The notes beneath the pieces are model-generated. The model saw nothing but the letters and a program-made list of their open reading frames with translations. It ran no database searches and was not told the DNA's origin. A stretch of 11,871 nt of DNA from an uncultured Prevotellaceae bacterium (GTDB lineage Bacteria > Bacteroidota > Bacteroidia > Bacteroidales > Bacteroidaceae): contig UQST01000060.1 in the NCBI GenBank assembly GCA_900543815.1, positions 1 through 11,871 of the forward strand, read 5' to 3'. Below are positions 1 through 6,702 of the stretch, in pieces. The translations under genes and the position numbers were made by a program. Numbering within the stretch: position 1 is the first letter of the stretch; every line of letters starts with the position of its first letter.

Positions 1-440
1 ATATAATAAGAAAGGGGGGCATTCCTTGAAACTTGATTGGAAGATTGGAAGAAATGGAAGGTTCTCCTAGCCACAGTCTCTCTCAAAGGCTGATAACCAA
101 TAGTTTACATCACATCAACGAACAAGACAGACAAGACAGAAATGAAGTACAACATCAGTAAACCAACCCCTCCAGCCATGCCAAATCTTGGCAAAAGCAC
201 GAAAAATTTGCCGTTTTTGCTCTCGCAATCGTCAAAAGGCATGCACCAGTCGCTCGTCACAAAACTTTTTCCTATCCTGTGAATGCACACAAGTGGCGCA
301 GAATTTATGCATTCCGACCGCAGCTGGAAGGAAATGTGCGGCATGGTGGGCAATCTGGTGGCAGAAGGTGGCACAGGAAAGGTTCATCGTGGCCCACCCG
401 GGCATGCCGTGAGGAAGGCAAGGCGCAGGGACTGCACGGG
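1..440. other. Gene-free stretch at window start
   Basis: I see no convincing gene here. Several short overlapping reading frames exist on both strands, but none shows a recognisable domain, a signal peptide or a credible start region. Minor direct repeats occur: GATTGGAA twice in tandem at 35-50 and ACAAGACAG twice at 122-139. The stretch could be the far end of a regulatory region, a decayed gene or plain intergenic DNA; the sequence does not decide. Confidence 0.6.
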
Positions 441-490
441 GAATCATACGGAATCGTATCGAATCGTACTGAAACGTATCGAATCGTATG
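441..490. repeat. Five-copy 10-bp tandem repeat
   Basis: Five contiguous 10-bp units start exactly at 441, 451, 461, 471 and 481: GAATCATACG, GAATCGTATC, GAATCGTACT, GAAACGTATC and GAATCGTATG. The consensus is GAATCGTATC, with one to three changes in each variant copy. Neighbouring copies also make short inverted matches (ATACG-GAAT-CGTAT at 446-459). A 10-bp period places every unit on roughly the same helix face, so a protein-binding array is possible. A simple replication-slippage repeat is the alternative. It lies just upstream of a TACCTTTG promoter-like box at 511. Confidence 0.85.
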
Positions 491-510
491 ATTGCCACGT
501 GCGCTTGTCG

Positions 511-518
511 TACCTTTG
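511..518 (+). promoter_or_regulatory. Possible plus-strand -7 element (TACCTTTG)
   Basis: TACCTTTG fits the Bacteroidota -7 consensus TAnnTTTG exactly and equals the boxes of the two phosphate transporter genes. The best upstream TTG (492-494) is only 16 bp away, short of the usual 19-21 bp, so the -33 part is weak. Transcription would start near 523 and run towards the short ORF at 680. Confidence 0.35.
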
Positions 519-679
519 TGGTGTGATAGGATAGCGCGCAGAAAATCACATTTCCAGTAGAGAAAAAATATTTTCCCAACTAGAGAGAAAATTCTTATTC
601 TGAATCAACAACCAGGGAATTGGGAATCAGGGGGCGGATTTCCCAAGACCGGAAAAGAGACAGAAAGGAGGAACAGGAA

Positions 680-736
680 ATGATGACAGGAGTGAGAAGA
701 GTCCGTTGCCTTATCGATTGGCATGATTCAGCGTAA
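680..736 (+). CDS. Possible 18-codon mini-ORF with strong ribosome binding site
   Basis: An ATG at 680, directly followed by a second ATG at 683, opens 18 codons ending in TAA at 734-736. A textbook Shine-Dalgarno sequence AAAGGAGG (664-671) sits 8 bases upstream, which is unusual because Bacteroidota rarely use strong SD sequences. The peptide begins MMTGVRRVRC, is basic in its first half and has no membrane segment. It lies between a TACCTTTG box (511) and a hairpin with a T-run (753-772). I recognise no family, and with so few codons chance is a real explanation. Confidence 0.25.
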   Translation: MMTGVRRVRCLIDWHDSA

Positions 737-752
737 TGCTTGATATTACACT

Positions 753-772
753 AAAGGCGCTTCACGCTTTTT
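753..772 (+). terminator. Possible intrinsic terminator
   Basis: AAGGCG (754-759) pairs with CGCTTT (765-770), including one G-U pair, around a CTTCA loop, and the T-run at 768-772 overlaps the right arm. It would end a plus-strand transcript just after the mini-ORF at 680-736. The stem is short, so this is tentative. Confidence 0.35.
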
Positions 773-840
773 GCCAGACACAAGCTGCCAGGCGGTTGGG
801 GCAGAAGCAAGTCTGTGGGGAAGGAGCGTGCGGAAAGCAG

Positions 841-874
841 CGAGGGGCGCTCCTGTGGCAGAAGCAACCCCTCG
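841..874 (-). terminator. Inverted repeat downstream of the Na/Pi cotransporter gene
   Basis: CGAGGGG (841-847) and CCCCTCG (868-874) form a perfect 7-bp stem with a 20-base loop. It lies 45 bases beyond the minus-strand transporter stop codon and could end that transcript, but no clear T-run follows on the minus strand. Part of the loop (GGCAGAAGCAA, 857-867) repeats exactly at 801-811. Confidence 0.35.
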
Positions 875-918
875 GGAATGTGTGTATGTGTGTGTCTCTA
901 TCGCGCAGGGCGGAAGGC

Positions 919-2589
919 TTACTTGGTGGCCTGAACCACATTCACCACGTAGTCGCCCAGCTTCTCGCACTCGCTGATGAAGTCCATGTAATAGACGCCT
1001 ATCTGATAACTATAGAGGCCATCGTTGATGTCCTGCAGGTTCTGGTTCTTCAGCTGGTTGCGGTAATTGTTGATTTCGTGCTCGATATTGTACGACACGT
1101 TATAGTCGGCATACTGGTGCTCGGGGGCTTTCTCCACCACGTTTACCATCGCGTCGAGCGCGTGCGATACGAGTGAGATCATGGTGTGGATGTGCTTGGT
1201 CTGCTCATCGGAGAAGCGCTCCTTGGAATGCATGTGCAGGCGGTTGATGGTGCGCCCCAGATTGTAGCACGAGTCGCCTATCGACTCCAGTTCGGATATC
1301 ATGCGCAGCATGCACTGGATTTGGGTCTTCGACTCGCTTGAGAGCCTTCCCTCGCTCACCTTGTGCAGGTAGTTGGCTATCTCCACCTCCATGCTGTCGG
1401 TGATGTTCTCGTACTTCTCGATGCGTGAGAAGAGCTTGTTGAAGTCGTCCCCGTTGTCGGTCTCTATCAGTTCCTTCACCAGCGAGAACATGCGCTGGCA
1501 GCGGATGGCAAAGAGGTTGATTTCCTTGCTGGCCTCAAAGATGCTGAGCTCTGCTGTGCTGAGCAGTCCGCCTCCGATATACTTCAGCCGGCCTTCTTCC
1601 ACCTCGTCCTGTCCTTCCTTCTGCGGTACGAGCATGCACACAATTTTCTCCATCGGCTTGATGAACCATATAAGGATGAGCACGTTGCACACGTTGAAGG
1701 CCGTGTGGAATGCTGCCAGCACCACGTTCAGGATGACAGGATTCTCCACATGCTCGGGGTCGCAGCCCACCAGAGAGCACACAAAATTGACGAAATGCGT
1801 GTAGATGCACAGCACCCAAATGACTCCGAAGAGGTTGAAGATGAGGTGCGCACGGGCTGCCCGCTGGGCTTGCGTGTTGGCGCTCATGGCCACTATATTG
1901 GACGTGATGGTGGTGCCCACGTTCTCTCCCATGACGAGCGCGATGCCCAGATAGATGTCGAGCACGCCCGTACTGCAGAGCGTCATGGTGATGGCCATGA
2001 TGGCCGCCGAACTTTGCACGGCACAGGTGAGCAGTCCGCCTATGACCAGGAAGAGCAGATAGCTGCCGAAGCCCCATCCGCTCACGCTCTGCAGGAAGGT
2101 CTGAATGTGCACGTTCTGGTCGAGATGCATGTCGGCGGCATTCACCTTGAGGGTGGTGAGACCAAGAAGCATAAGGGAGAGTCCCATCAGAAACTCTCCC
2201 ACGTTCACATTCTTCTTGGTATAAATCAGGGCAATGGCTGCGATGATGCCTGCATATACCATCATACGCATGTCGAAACTGCCACCCAGAACCATAATCC
2301 ACGCCGTGGCGGTGGTGCCTATATTGGCGCCCATGATGACAGAAATGGCCTGCGAGAGCGAGAGGAGTCCCGCGCTGACGAAACTCACGGTCATGACCGT
2401 GGTGGCTGTGGATGACTGGATGGAGGTGGTGATGAACGCGCCTGTGAGCAGGCCGGTAAAGCGGTTGGTGGTCATGGTGCTCAGGACTGTACGCAAGCGG
2501 CTGCCTGCCATCTTCTGCAGACCCTCACTCATGACTTTCATGCCGTACATCAGTAGGGCAACTGAGCCAACCAGTATCAGAAATTCCAT
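919..2589 (-). CDS. Na+/phosphate cotransporter family protein with PhoU-like tail
   Basis: This 556-residue inner-membrane protein should import inorganic phosphate with sodium. The membrane part (about 1-325) contains the duplicated NaPi-II/NptA signature: QSS at 58-60 with GANIGTT at 87-93, and QSS at 192-194 with GENVGTT at 221-227. Residues about 340-556 are helical and PhoU-like, with two acidic motifs of PhoU type: ELESIGD (433-439) and ECEKLGD (540-546). This is the common bacterial layout of a transporter plus a cytoplasmic PhoU-like domain. The ATG at 2589 opens directly into the first membrane segment. The leader is about 40 bases, downstream of a TACCTTTG box (2640-2633) and four 11-bp-phased Pho-box-like repeats. 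It is divergent from the PiT gene. Specificity for phosphate is inferred from family and context; some relatives have unknown substrates. Confidence 0.93.
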   Translation of the reverse strand: MEFLILVGSVALLMYGMKVMSEGLQKMAGSRLRTVLSTMTTNRFTGLLTGAFITTSIQSSTATTVMTVSFVSAGLLSLSQAISVIMGANIGTTATAWIMVLGGSFDMRMMVYAGIIAAIALIYTKKNVNVGEFLMGLSLMLLGLTTLKVNAADMHLDQNVHIQTFLQSVSGWGFGSYLLFLVIGGLLTCAVQSSAAIMAITMTLCSTGVLDIYLGIALVMGENVGTTITSNIVAMSANTQAQRAARAHLIFNLFGVIWVLCIYTHFVNFVCSLVGCDPEHVENPVILNVVLAAFHTAFNVCNVLILIWFIKPMEKIVCMLVPQKEGQDEVEEGRLKYIGGGLLSTAELSIFEASKEINLFAIRCQRMFSLVKELIETDNGDDFNKLFSRIEKYENITDSMEVEIANYLHKVSEGRLSSESKTQIQCMLRMISELESIGDSCYNLGRTINRLHMHSKERFSDEQTKHIHTMISLVSHALDAMVNVVEKAPEHQYADYNVSYNIEHEINNYRNQLKNQNLQDINDGLYSYQIGVYYMDFISECEKLGDYVVNVVQATK

Positions 2590-2632
2590 AAACTTGATGT
2601 TTGTGTGTGTAATACTCGCTTATTGGATGCTA

Positions 2633-2640
2633 CAAAGGTA
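2633..2640 (-). promoter_or_regulatory. -7 promoter element of the Na/Pi cotransporter gene
   Basis: Read on the minus strand this is TACCTTTG, a perfect TAnnTTTG. No TTTG/TTG lies at the expected -33 distance; that position is occupied by the phased repeats at 2650-2689, as expected for an activator-dependent promoter. Transcription would start near 2628. Confidence 0.7.
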
Positions 2641-2649
2641 TTACATTTT

Positions 2650-2689
2650 CGTTAAAACCACACAACAGGAATGTTACAATCGTATAACA
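2650..2689 (-). promoter_or_regulatory. Pho-box-like repeat array, minus-strand promoter
   Basis: Reading the minus strand from 2689 down, four 7-mers sit exactly 11 bp apart: TGTTATA, TGTAACA, TGTTGTG and TTTAACG. Each is separated by 4 bases, and the last ends 9 bases before TACCTTTG. This 7-plus-4 spacing is the layout of PhoB/PhoP operators (E. coli CTGTCAT repeats, B. subtilis TTAACA repeats, both 11-bp periods). Only one copy is a perfect TGTAACA, so this arm is weaker than the plus arm. Binding by a PhoB homologue is inferred. Confidence 0.6.
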
Positions 2690-2719
2690 ATTTTTTCACT
2701 TTGTGCTCTCCAGAGGCCG

Positions 2720-2759
2720 TGTAACACACTCGTAACGGGCGTGTAACACGCTTGTAACA
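2720..2759 (+). promoter_or_regulatory. Pho-box-like repeat array, plus-strand promoter
   Basis: Four 7-mers, TGTAACA, CGTAACG, TGTAACA and TGTAACA, start at 2720, 2731, 2742 and 2753, an exact 11-bp period with the core GTAAC identical in all four. The last ends 9 bases before the TACCTTTG box at 2769. The array covers the place where a -33 element would be. Spacing and core resemble known PhoB/PhoP boxes, and both flanking genes are phosphate transporters. The identity of the regulator is inferred. Confidence 0.75.
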
Positions 2760-2768
2760 TGCAACTTT

Positions 2769-2776
2769 TACCTTTG
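2769..2776 (+). promoter_or_regulatory. -7 promoter element of the small-ORF/PiT unit
   Basis: TACCTTTG is a perfect TAnnTTTG and identical to the opposing promoter's box. With no -33 match upstream, expression probably depends on the activator bound at 2720-2759. Transcription would start near 2781, about 20 bases before the small ORF at 2802. Confidence 0.7.
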
Positions 2777-2801
2777 TGGCGAACTTAAAAAAGCAGATGT
2801 T

Positions 2802-2891
2802 ATGGATGCAAAGAAAGTCGAGTTCATCTACAATCTGGTACGTGCCATCATCCTGGTGGTGTTCCTCACAGCACTCTACCTGGCCCTGTAG
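2802..2891 (+). CDS. Small single-pass membrane protein, 29 aa, upstream of PiT
   Basis: An ATG at 2802 opens 29 codons ending in TAG at 2889-2891. The peptide begins MDAKKVEFIYNLVR, a charged N-terminal part, and residues 15-29 are almost wholly hydrophobic (AIILVVFLTA, then LYLAL), ending at the membrane segment. The positive N-terminus suggests an N-in orientation. It is the first ORF after the predicted Pho-controlled promoter, with a leader of about 20 bases, and ends 65 bases before the PiT start, with a small GGCAG/CTGCC hairpin (2894-2910) between. It should therefore share the PiT transcript. I recognise no family. A role as small partner of the transporter, or as a leader peptide, is inference from position and composition. 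Confidence 0.55.
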   Translation: MDAKKVEFIYNLVRAIILVVFLTALYLAL

Positions 2892-2956
2892 CCGGCAGAA
2901 GTCTCCTGCCACGGGGCGGGAAGCAGCAAAAGTGAAACAAACATATACATTTACAT

Positions 2957-5221
2957 ATGAATACATTATTCCTGTGCATCGTCATCTTCCTCATCATCCT
3001 GGCCGTATTTGACCTGGTGGTGGGTGTGAGCAACGATGCTGTGAACTTCCTCAATTCGGCCATCGGAGCCAAGGTTGCACGCTTCCGCACGATTGTCATC
3101 ATCGCCTCGATAGGCGTGTTTGCAGGTGCCTCGCTGAGCAACGGCATGCTCGATGTGGCCCGCCACGGCATCATGACGCCCGAGTTCTTCTCCTTCTATG
3201 ACGTGATGTGCATCTTCATGGCCGTCATGCTTACCGATGTGCTGCTGCTGGATGTGTTCAACAGTCTGGGTATGCCCACATCCACTACCGTCAGTATGGT
3301 GTTTGAGCTGCTGGGAGGAGCGTTCGCTCTCGCCTTGGTCAAGATCATGCAAGGAGCCACCGACTCGGCCGGCCATCTGCTCACCTTGGGCGACCTCATC
3401 AATACCGAGAAGGCCATGAGCGTCATCATGGGTATCTTCCTGAGTGTGGCCATCGCCTTTGTGCTGGGCTTCATCACGCAATGGCTGGCACGTGTGATAT
3501 TCACGTTCAACGGCCGTTCGCACGTGAAGAACGGCATCTTCGGCGGTATAGCCATCACCAGTATCGCGTGGTTCATGCTGGTGGGCGGACTGAAGGGTTC
3601 CACGCTGATGACTCCCCAGCTGCACGCATTCGTCAACGACAACACGTGGCTCATCCTGGGTGGCGGCACCCTGCTCATGAGCCTGGTGATGACGGTATTG
3701 AGCCTCATAGGGCTGAACGTGATGAAGACTGTGGTGCTGGCCGGCACATTCGCCCTGGCAATGGCTTTCGCTGGGAATGACTTGGTCAACTTCGTGGGTG
3801 TGCCCCTTACCGGACTGGATGCCTATCAGGACTATATGGCCCATGGCAACAGCGACCCCGCAGGATTCCTCATGGGCAGCCTGATGAACAGTGCCCACAC
3901 ACCCATCCTCTTCTTGGTGGCGGCAGGTATCGTGATGGTGCTTGCGCTGGTGTTCTCACCCAAGGCGCAGAACGTGGTGAAGACGAGCGTAGATCTGAGC
4001 AGGCAGGACGAAGGCGAGGAGATGTTCGGTTCGTCGGCCGTAGCACGTACGCTCGTGCGTTCCACTATGGTATGTGCCAAGGCTGTGGGAAGCGTTGTGC
4101 CGGCTCCTGTAAGCCGCTGGATTGACTCACGCTTCTGTACCGACGAGGCAGTCTTGCCTGCCGGAGCTGCCTTCGACCAGGTGCGTGCGGCTGTCAATCT
4201 GGTGCTGGCTGGCCTGTTGGTGGCCATGGGCACAAGCCTCAAGCTGCCTCTCTCCACCACCTACGTCACCTTCATGGTGGCCATGGGTACCAGTCTGGCC
4301 GACCGCGCATGGAGCCGCCAGAGTGCCGTATTCCGCATCACAGGTGTGCTCTCGGTGATAGGCGGATGGTTCATCACGGCTGGTGTGGCCTTCATCGTGT
4401 GCTATCTGGTCACCTGCATCATGTTCTTCGGCCACTTCCCCGCCATGGCCATCGGTATCGTGGTGGCCATCGTGTTCCTGGTGAGAAGCAATATCAAGCA
4501 GGCCAAGAAGAGTGCGCAGGACAATCAGGACAACCTCTTCGTGCAGATCATGCGTTCGCGTGACGAGAACAACAACTGGACTCTGCTCACCAAGCACGTG
4601 CGCCTCTACAGCCGCATGCAGCTTGCCTTCGTGGCCGACTGCTACAGGCAGGTGACCGATGCGTTCTTCCGCGAGGAATACCGCCCGCTCAAGAAGGCTT
4701 CGTCACGCATCGAGGAGCAGCGCAACCAGCTCAAGCGCCAGCGCCGCAAGGAGGTACTTGCCCTCCGCAGGGTCAATCACATGCTGAGCATAGAGCGCAA
4801 CACCTGGTACTTCCTCTCCATAGGAGCGCTCAACCAGATGCTCTATTGCCTCAAGCGTATCACAGAGCCCTGCCGCGAGCATATAGGCAACAACTTCCTG
4901 CCGGTCAACAGCGAGTACATCACTCCCTTCATGGCTTTCCGCAAGGAGATACTCCGCCTCTTCGACAGAGCCTACATCCTGCTCGATGACAGCAGAGTGG
5001 ATGATGCCGGAATGAACGATTCTCCCGAAGAGTTGCGTGCCGACGCCACGGCTCTCCAGCGCCAGCTGTCGGGCTACCGCAAGACTATCATCGACGATAT
5101 ACAGAACCGCCCCGTCAATCTGGAGTCGATGATTCTGTTCCTGAGCCTGGTTCAGGAGTCGCAGGAACTGCTCAGCAACCTTCGTCACATGATAAGAGGC
5201 TACGCCAAGTTCAGCGAATAA
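2957..5221 (+). CDS. pit: PiT-family inorganic phosphate transporter with long cytoplasmic tail
   Basis: This 754-residue inner-membrane protein should carry low-affinity phosphate uptake. The PHO4/PiT domain shows its internal duplication: GVSNDAVN (23-30) with PTSTTVS (107-113), then AGNDLVNF (272-279) followed by GVPLTG, with PLSTTYV (431-437). The last membrane segment ends near 508. E. coli PitA has about 499 residues, so residues about 510-754 are extra: helical, rich in charged residues, with a basic coiled-coil-like run around 574-605. The tail resembles a PhoU-type regulatory domain in helical content and size, but I see no clear PhoU acidic motif. The ATG at 2957 begins right at the first membrane segment. 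A phased Pho-box-like array and TACCTTTG promoter lie upstream, with a 29-codon ORF between. A hairpin terminator follows at 5248-5289. Confidence 0.95.
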   Translation: MNTLFLCIVIFLIILAVFDLVVGVSNDAVNFLNSAIGAKVARFRTIVIIASIGVFAGASLSNGMLDVARHGIMTPEFFSFYDVMCIFMAVMLTDVLLLDVFNSLGMPTSTTVSMVFELLGGAFALALVKIMQGATDSAGHLLTLGDLINTEKAMSVIMGIFLSVAIAFVLGFITQWLARVIFTFNGRSHVKNGIFGGIAITSIAWFMLVGGLKGSTLMTPQLHAFVNDNTWLILGGGTLLMSLVMTVLSLIGLNVMKTVVLAGTFALAMAFAGNDLVNFVGVPLTGLDAYQDYMAHGNSDPAGFLMGSLMNSAHTPILFLVAAGIVMVLALVFSPKAQNVVKTSVDLSRQDEGEEMFGSSAVARTLVRSTMVCAKAVGSVVPAPVSRWIDSRFCTDEAVLPAGAAFDQVRAAVNLVLAGLLVAMGTSLKLPLSTTYVTFMVAMGTSLADRAWSRQSAVFRITGVLSVIGGWFITAGVAFIVCYLVTCIMFFGHFPAMAIGIVVAIVFLVRSNIKQAKKSAQDNQDNLFVQIMRSRDENNNWTLLTKHVRLYSRMQLAFVADCYRQVTDAFFREEYRPLKKASSRIEEQRNQLKRQRRKEVLALRRVNHMLSIERNTWYFLSIGALNQMLYCLKRITEPCREHIGNNFLPVNSEYITPFMAFRKEILRLFDRAYILLDDSRVDDAGMNDSPEELRADATALQRQLSGYRKTIIDDIQNRPVNLESMILFLSLVQESQELLSNLRHMIRGYAKFSE

Positions 5222-5247
5222 GCACCGCTTCCACCCTAACGCAATAA

Positions 5248-5289
5248 GCCCCGAAAGCCAGACTCCTGTGAGTCACATGCTTTCGGGGC
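5248..5289. terminator. Shared terminator between convergent PiT and helicase genes
   Basis: GCCCCGAAAGC (5248-5258) and GCTTTCGGGGC (5279-5289) form a perfect 11-bp stem. Inside the loop a second stem, GACTC/GAGTC (5261-5274), can form on top of it. The plus side is followed by a T-rich run (ATATCTTTTGTCTT), the minus side by little T, so it should work best for PiT. The symmetrical stem can also block minus-strand transcription leaving the helicase gene. Confidence 0.85.
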
Positions 5290-5307
5290 ATATCTTTTGT
5301 CTTGCTG

Positions 5308-6618
5308 TCAGTCAGCCAGCGCGAAGATGGTCTTGATGCCCTTTATCTTTTGTCCGCGTATCTTGGCCAGAAGCGGGCGCACCTGACGGCTGTCAACAGC
5401 CACATAGGACCATTGCGGCAGCACGTCTATACGGCCTATCTGGTCGCGTTCCAGTCCGCCCACCTTGCTCAGGAATCCTGCCACGTCGCCTCGGCTTATC
5501 TTGTCCTTCTTGCCTTTACCTATATATATAGTGGCCCAAAGGGGCTTTGCGGGAGCCGGCACACGCTGGGGCAGATGGTAAGGCTGGCTGTCGGCCACTG
5601 CAAACTCAGGCATCCGCTCCTGCGGCCCCACCAGCAAGTAGGCGTTGCCCGTGCCGTCCCATCTGGCCGTGCGTCCGTTGCGGTGCACATAGGTCACCTG
5701 GTCGGCAGGCAGATGGTAGTGAATCACGTTCTGCACGCCATCTATATCCAGTCCGCGTGCAGCCAGGTCGGTACATACCAGCACGTTGCATGAACCGCAT
5801 GAGAAACGGTGGATGGCACGCTCGCGCACCTGCTGTTCCAGTCCTCCGTGAAACAGGTCGGCACTCACTCCATGGGCGCGCAGATAGGTGCCCACGCGCT
5901 CTACGCTCTCCCTGAAGCCCAGGAACACGAGGCTCTTCTGGGTGCCCAACATGCACACGAGGCGCAGCAGGGTGTCCAGTTTGTCCTTCTCGGGCGAATC
6001 CACCTGATATACCGTGATGCCGTCGGGAAGCGACTCCTCCTTGTCCAGGAATGAGATGCGCTGGAAGCCGTCGCCGCCTGCAAACTTCGGGATGGAGGGG
6101 TTGTCGGTGGCCGAGAGCAGGATGCGCCTCTTCACCTGGCCCAGTCGGCCGATGATACCTTCCATCTGAGCCTGGAATCCCAGTTCGAGACACTTGTCAA
6201 ACTCGTCTATCACGAGAGTCGATAGAGCGTTGGTCGAGATGTTCTCCTTGTCCATGTGGTCGAGGAAACGGCCTGGTGTGGCCACTATCAGTTGCGGGTG
6301 CAGCCCCTTCATGGTGCGGTGCTCGTCCATTGCCGCATGCCCGCCGTAGCAAGCCATCACGCGGCATTGGGGACAAAGGCGGCGCACCACATCGGTGGTC
6401 TGGATGGCCAGCTCGCGTGAGGGAACCAGTACCAGCGTCTGCAGATGCTCCTTTGTCTCGTCCATCTGGCTCAGTACCGGCAGCAGATAAGCCAATGTCT
6501 TGCCCGAGCCTGTGGGGCTCAGCAGCACTATCCTTTCCCACTTGCGGGCGGCCAGCAGCATGTCTTGCTGCATCACGTTGAGCTCTGTAATGCCCAGTTT
6601 AAGCAGTTCGTATGTCAT
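5308..6618 (-). CDS. dbpA: DEAD-box RNA helicase with DbpA-type RNA-binding domain
   Basis: This 436-residue cytoplasmic ATP-dependent RNA helicase has all core motifs in order: SPTGSGKT (34-41, Walker A), VPSREL (65-70), TPGRF (114-118), DEFD (138-141), SAT (169-171), DLAARGLDI (284-292) and HRNGRTAR (312-319). Residues about 361-436, from WATIYIGKGKKDKISRGD onward, match the DbpA RNA-binding domain. In E. coli DbpA this domain binds hairpin 92 of 23S rRNA and directs 50S subunit assembly. Motif II reads DEFD rather than DEAD. Length is close to E. coli DbpA (457). The ATG at 6618 fits the N-terminus, with the Q-motif region close behind. The gene faces away from the small secreted protein gene at 6703. 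The dbpA name rests on domain layout; orthology and rRNA target are inferred. Confidence 0.92.
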   Translation of the reverse strand: MTYELLKLGITELNVMQQDMLLAARKWERIVLLSPTGSGKTLAYLLPVLSQMDETKEHLQTLVLVPSRELAIQTTDVVRRLCPQCRVMACYGGHAAMDEHRTMKGLHPQLIVATPGRFLDHMDKENISTNALSTLVIDEFDKCLELGFQAQMEGIIGRLGQVKRRILLSATDNPSIPKFAGGDGFQRISFLDKEESLPDGITVYQVDSPEKDKLDTLLRLVCMLGTQKSLVFLGFRESVERVGTYLRAHGVSADLFHGGLEQQVRERAIHRFSCGSCNVLVCTDLAARGLDIDGVQNVIHYHLPADQVTYVHRNGRTARWDGTGNAYLLVGPQERMPEFAVADSQPYHLPQRVPAPAKPLWATIYIGKGKKDKISRGDVAGFLSKVGGLERDQIGRIDVLPQWSYVAVDSRQVRPLLAKIRGQKIKGIKTIFALAD

Positions 6619-6665
6619 AATGAATGCAAAGAAAAGGATTTATTTCCACTTATCCAAGCATAAAC

Positions 6666-6696
6666 TTGCCCAAGTCTGCACAAAGAGTTAATTTTG
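6666..6696 (+). promoter_or_regulatory. Promoter of the small secreted protein gene
   Basis: TTG (6666-6668) and TAATTTTG (6689-6696) are separated by 20 bases, matching the Bacteroidota -33/-7 arrangement. The start codon at 6703 begins only 7 bases after the -7 element, so the mRNA would have almost no leader. Confidence 0.5.
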
Positions 6697-6702
6697 CATG
6701 AG

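Noticed and set aside
878..900. GT-rich microsatellite beside the Na/Pi cotransporter stop codon (a shorter one lies near its start, 2597-2610)
   Set aside because: The runs are short and imperfect, and I see no link to phase variation or control.
1535..2415. Overlapping long frames on both strands inside the Na/Pi cotransporter gene
   Set aside because: They are alternative-frame shadows; only the 919-2589 minus frame has family motifs.
2966..3898. Long minus-strand reading frame (310 codons) opposite the PiT gene
   Set aside because: It lies wholly inside the PiT coding region, is rich in His, Gln and Asp typical of antisense frames in GC-rich genes, and has no domain.
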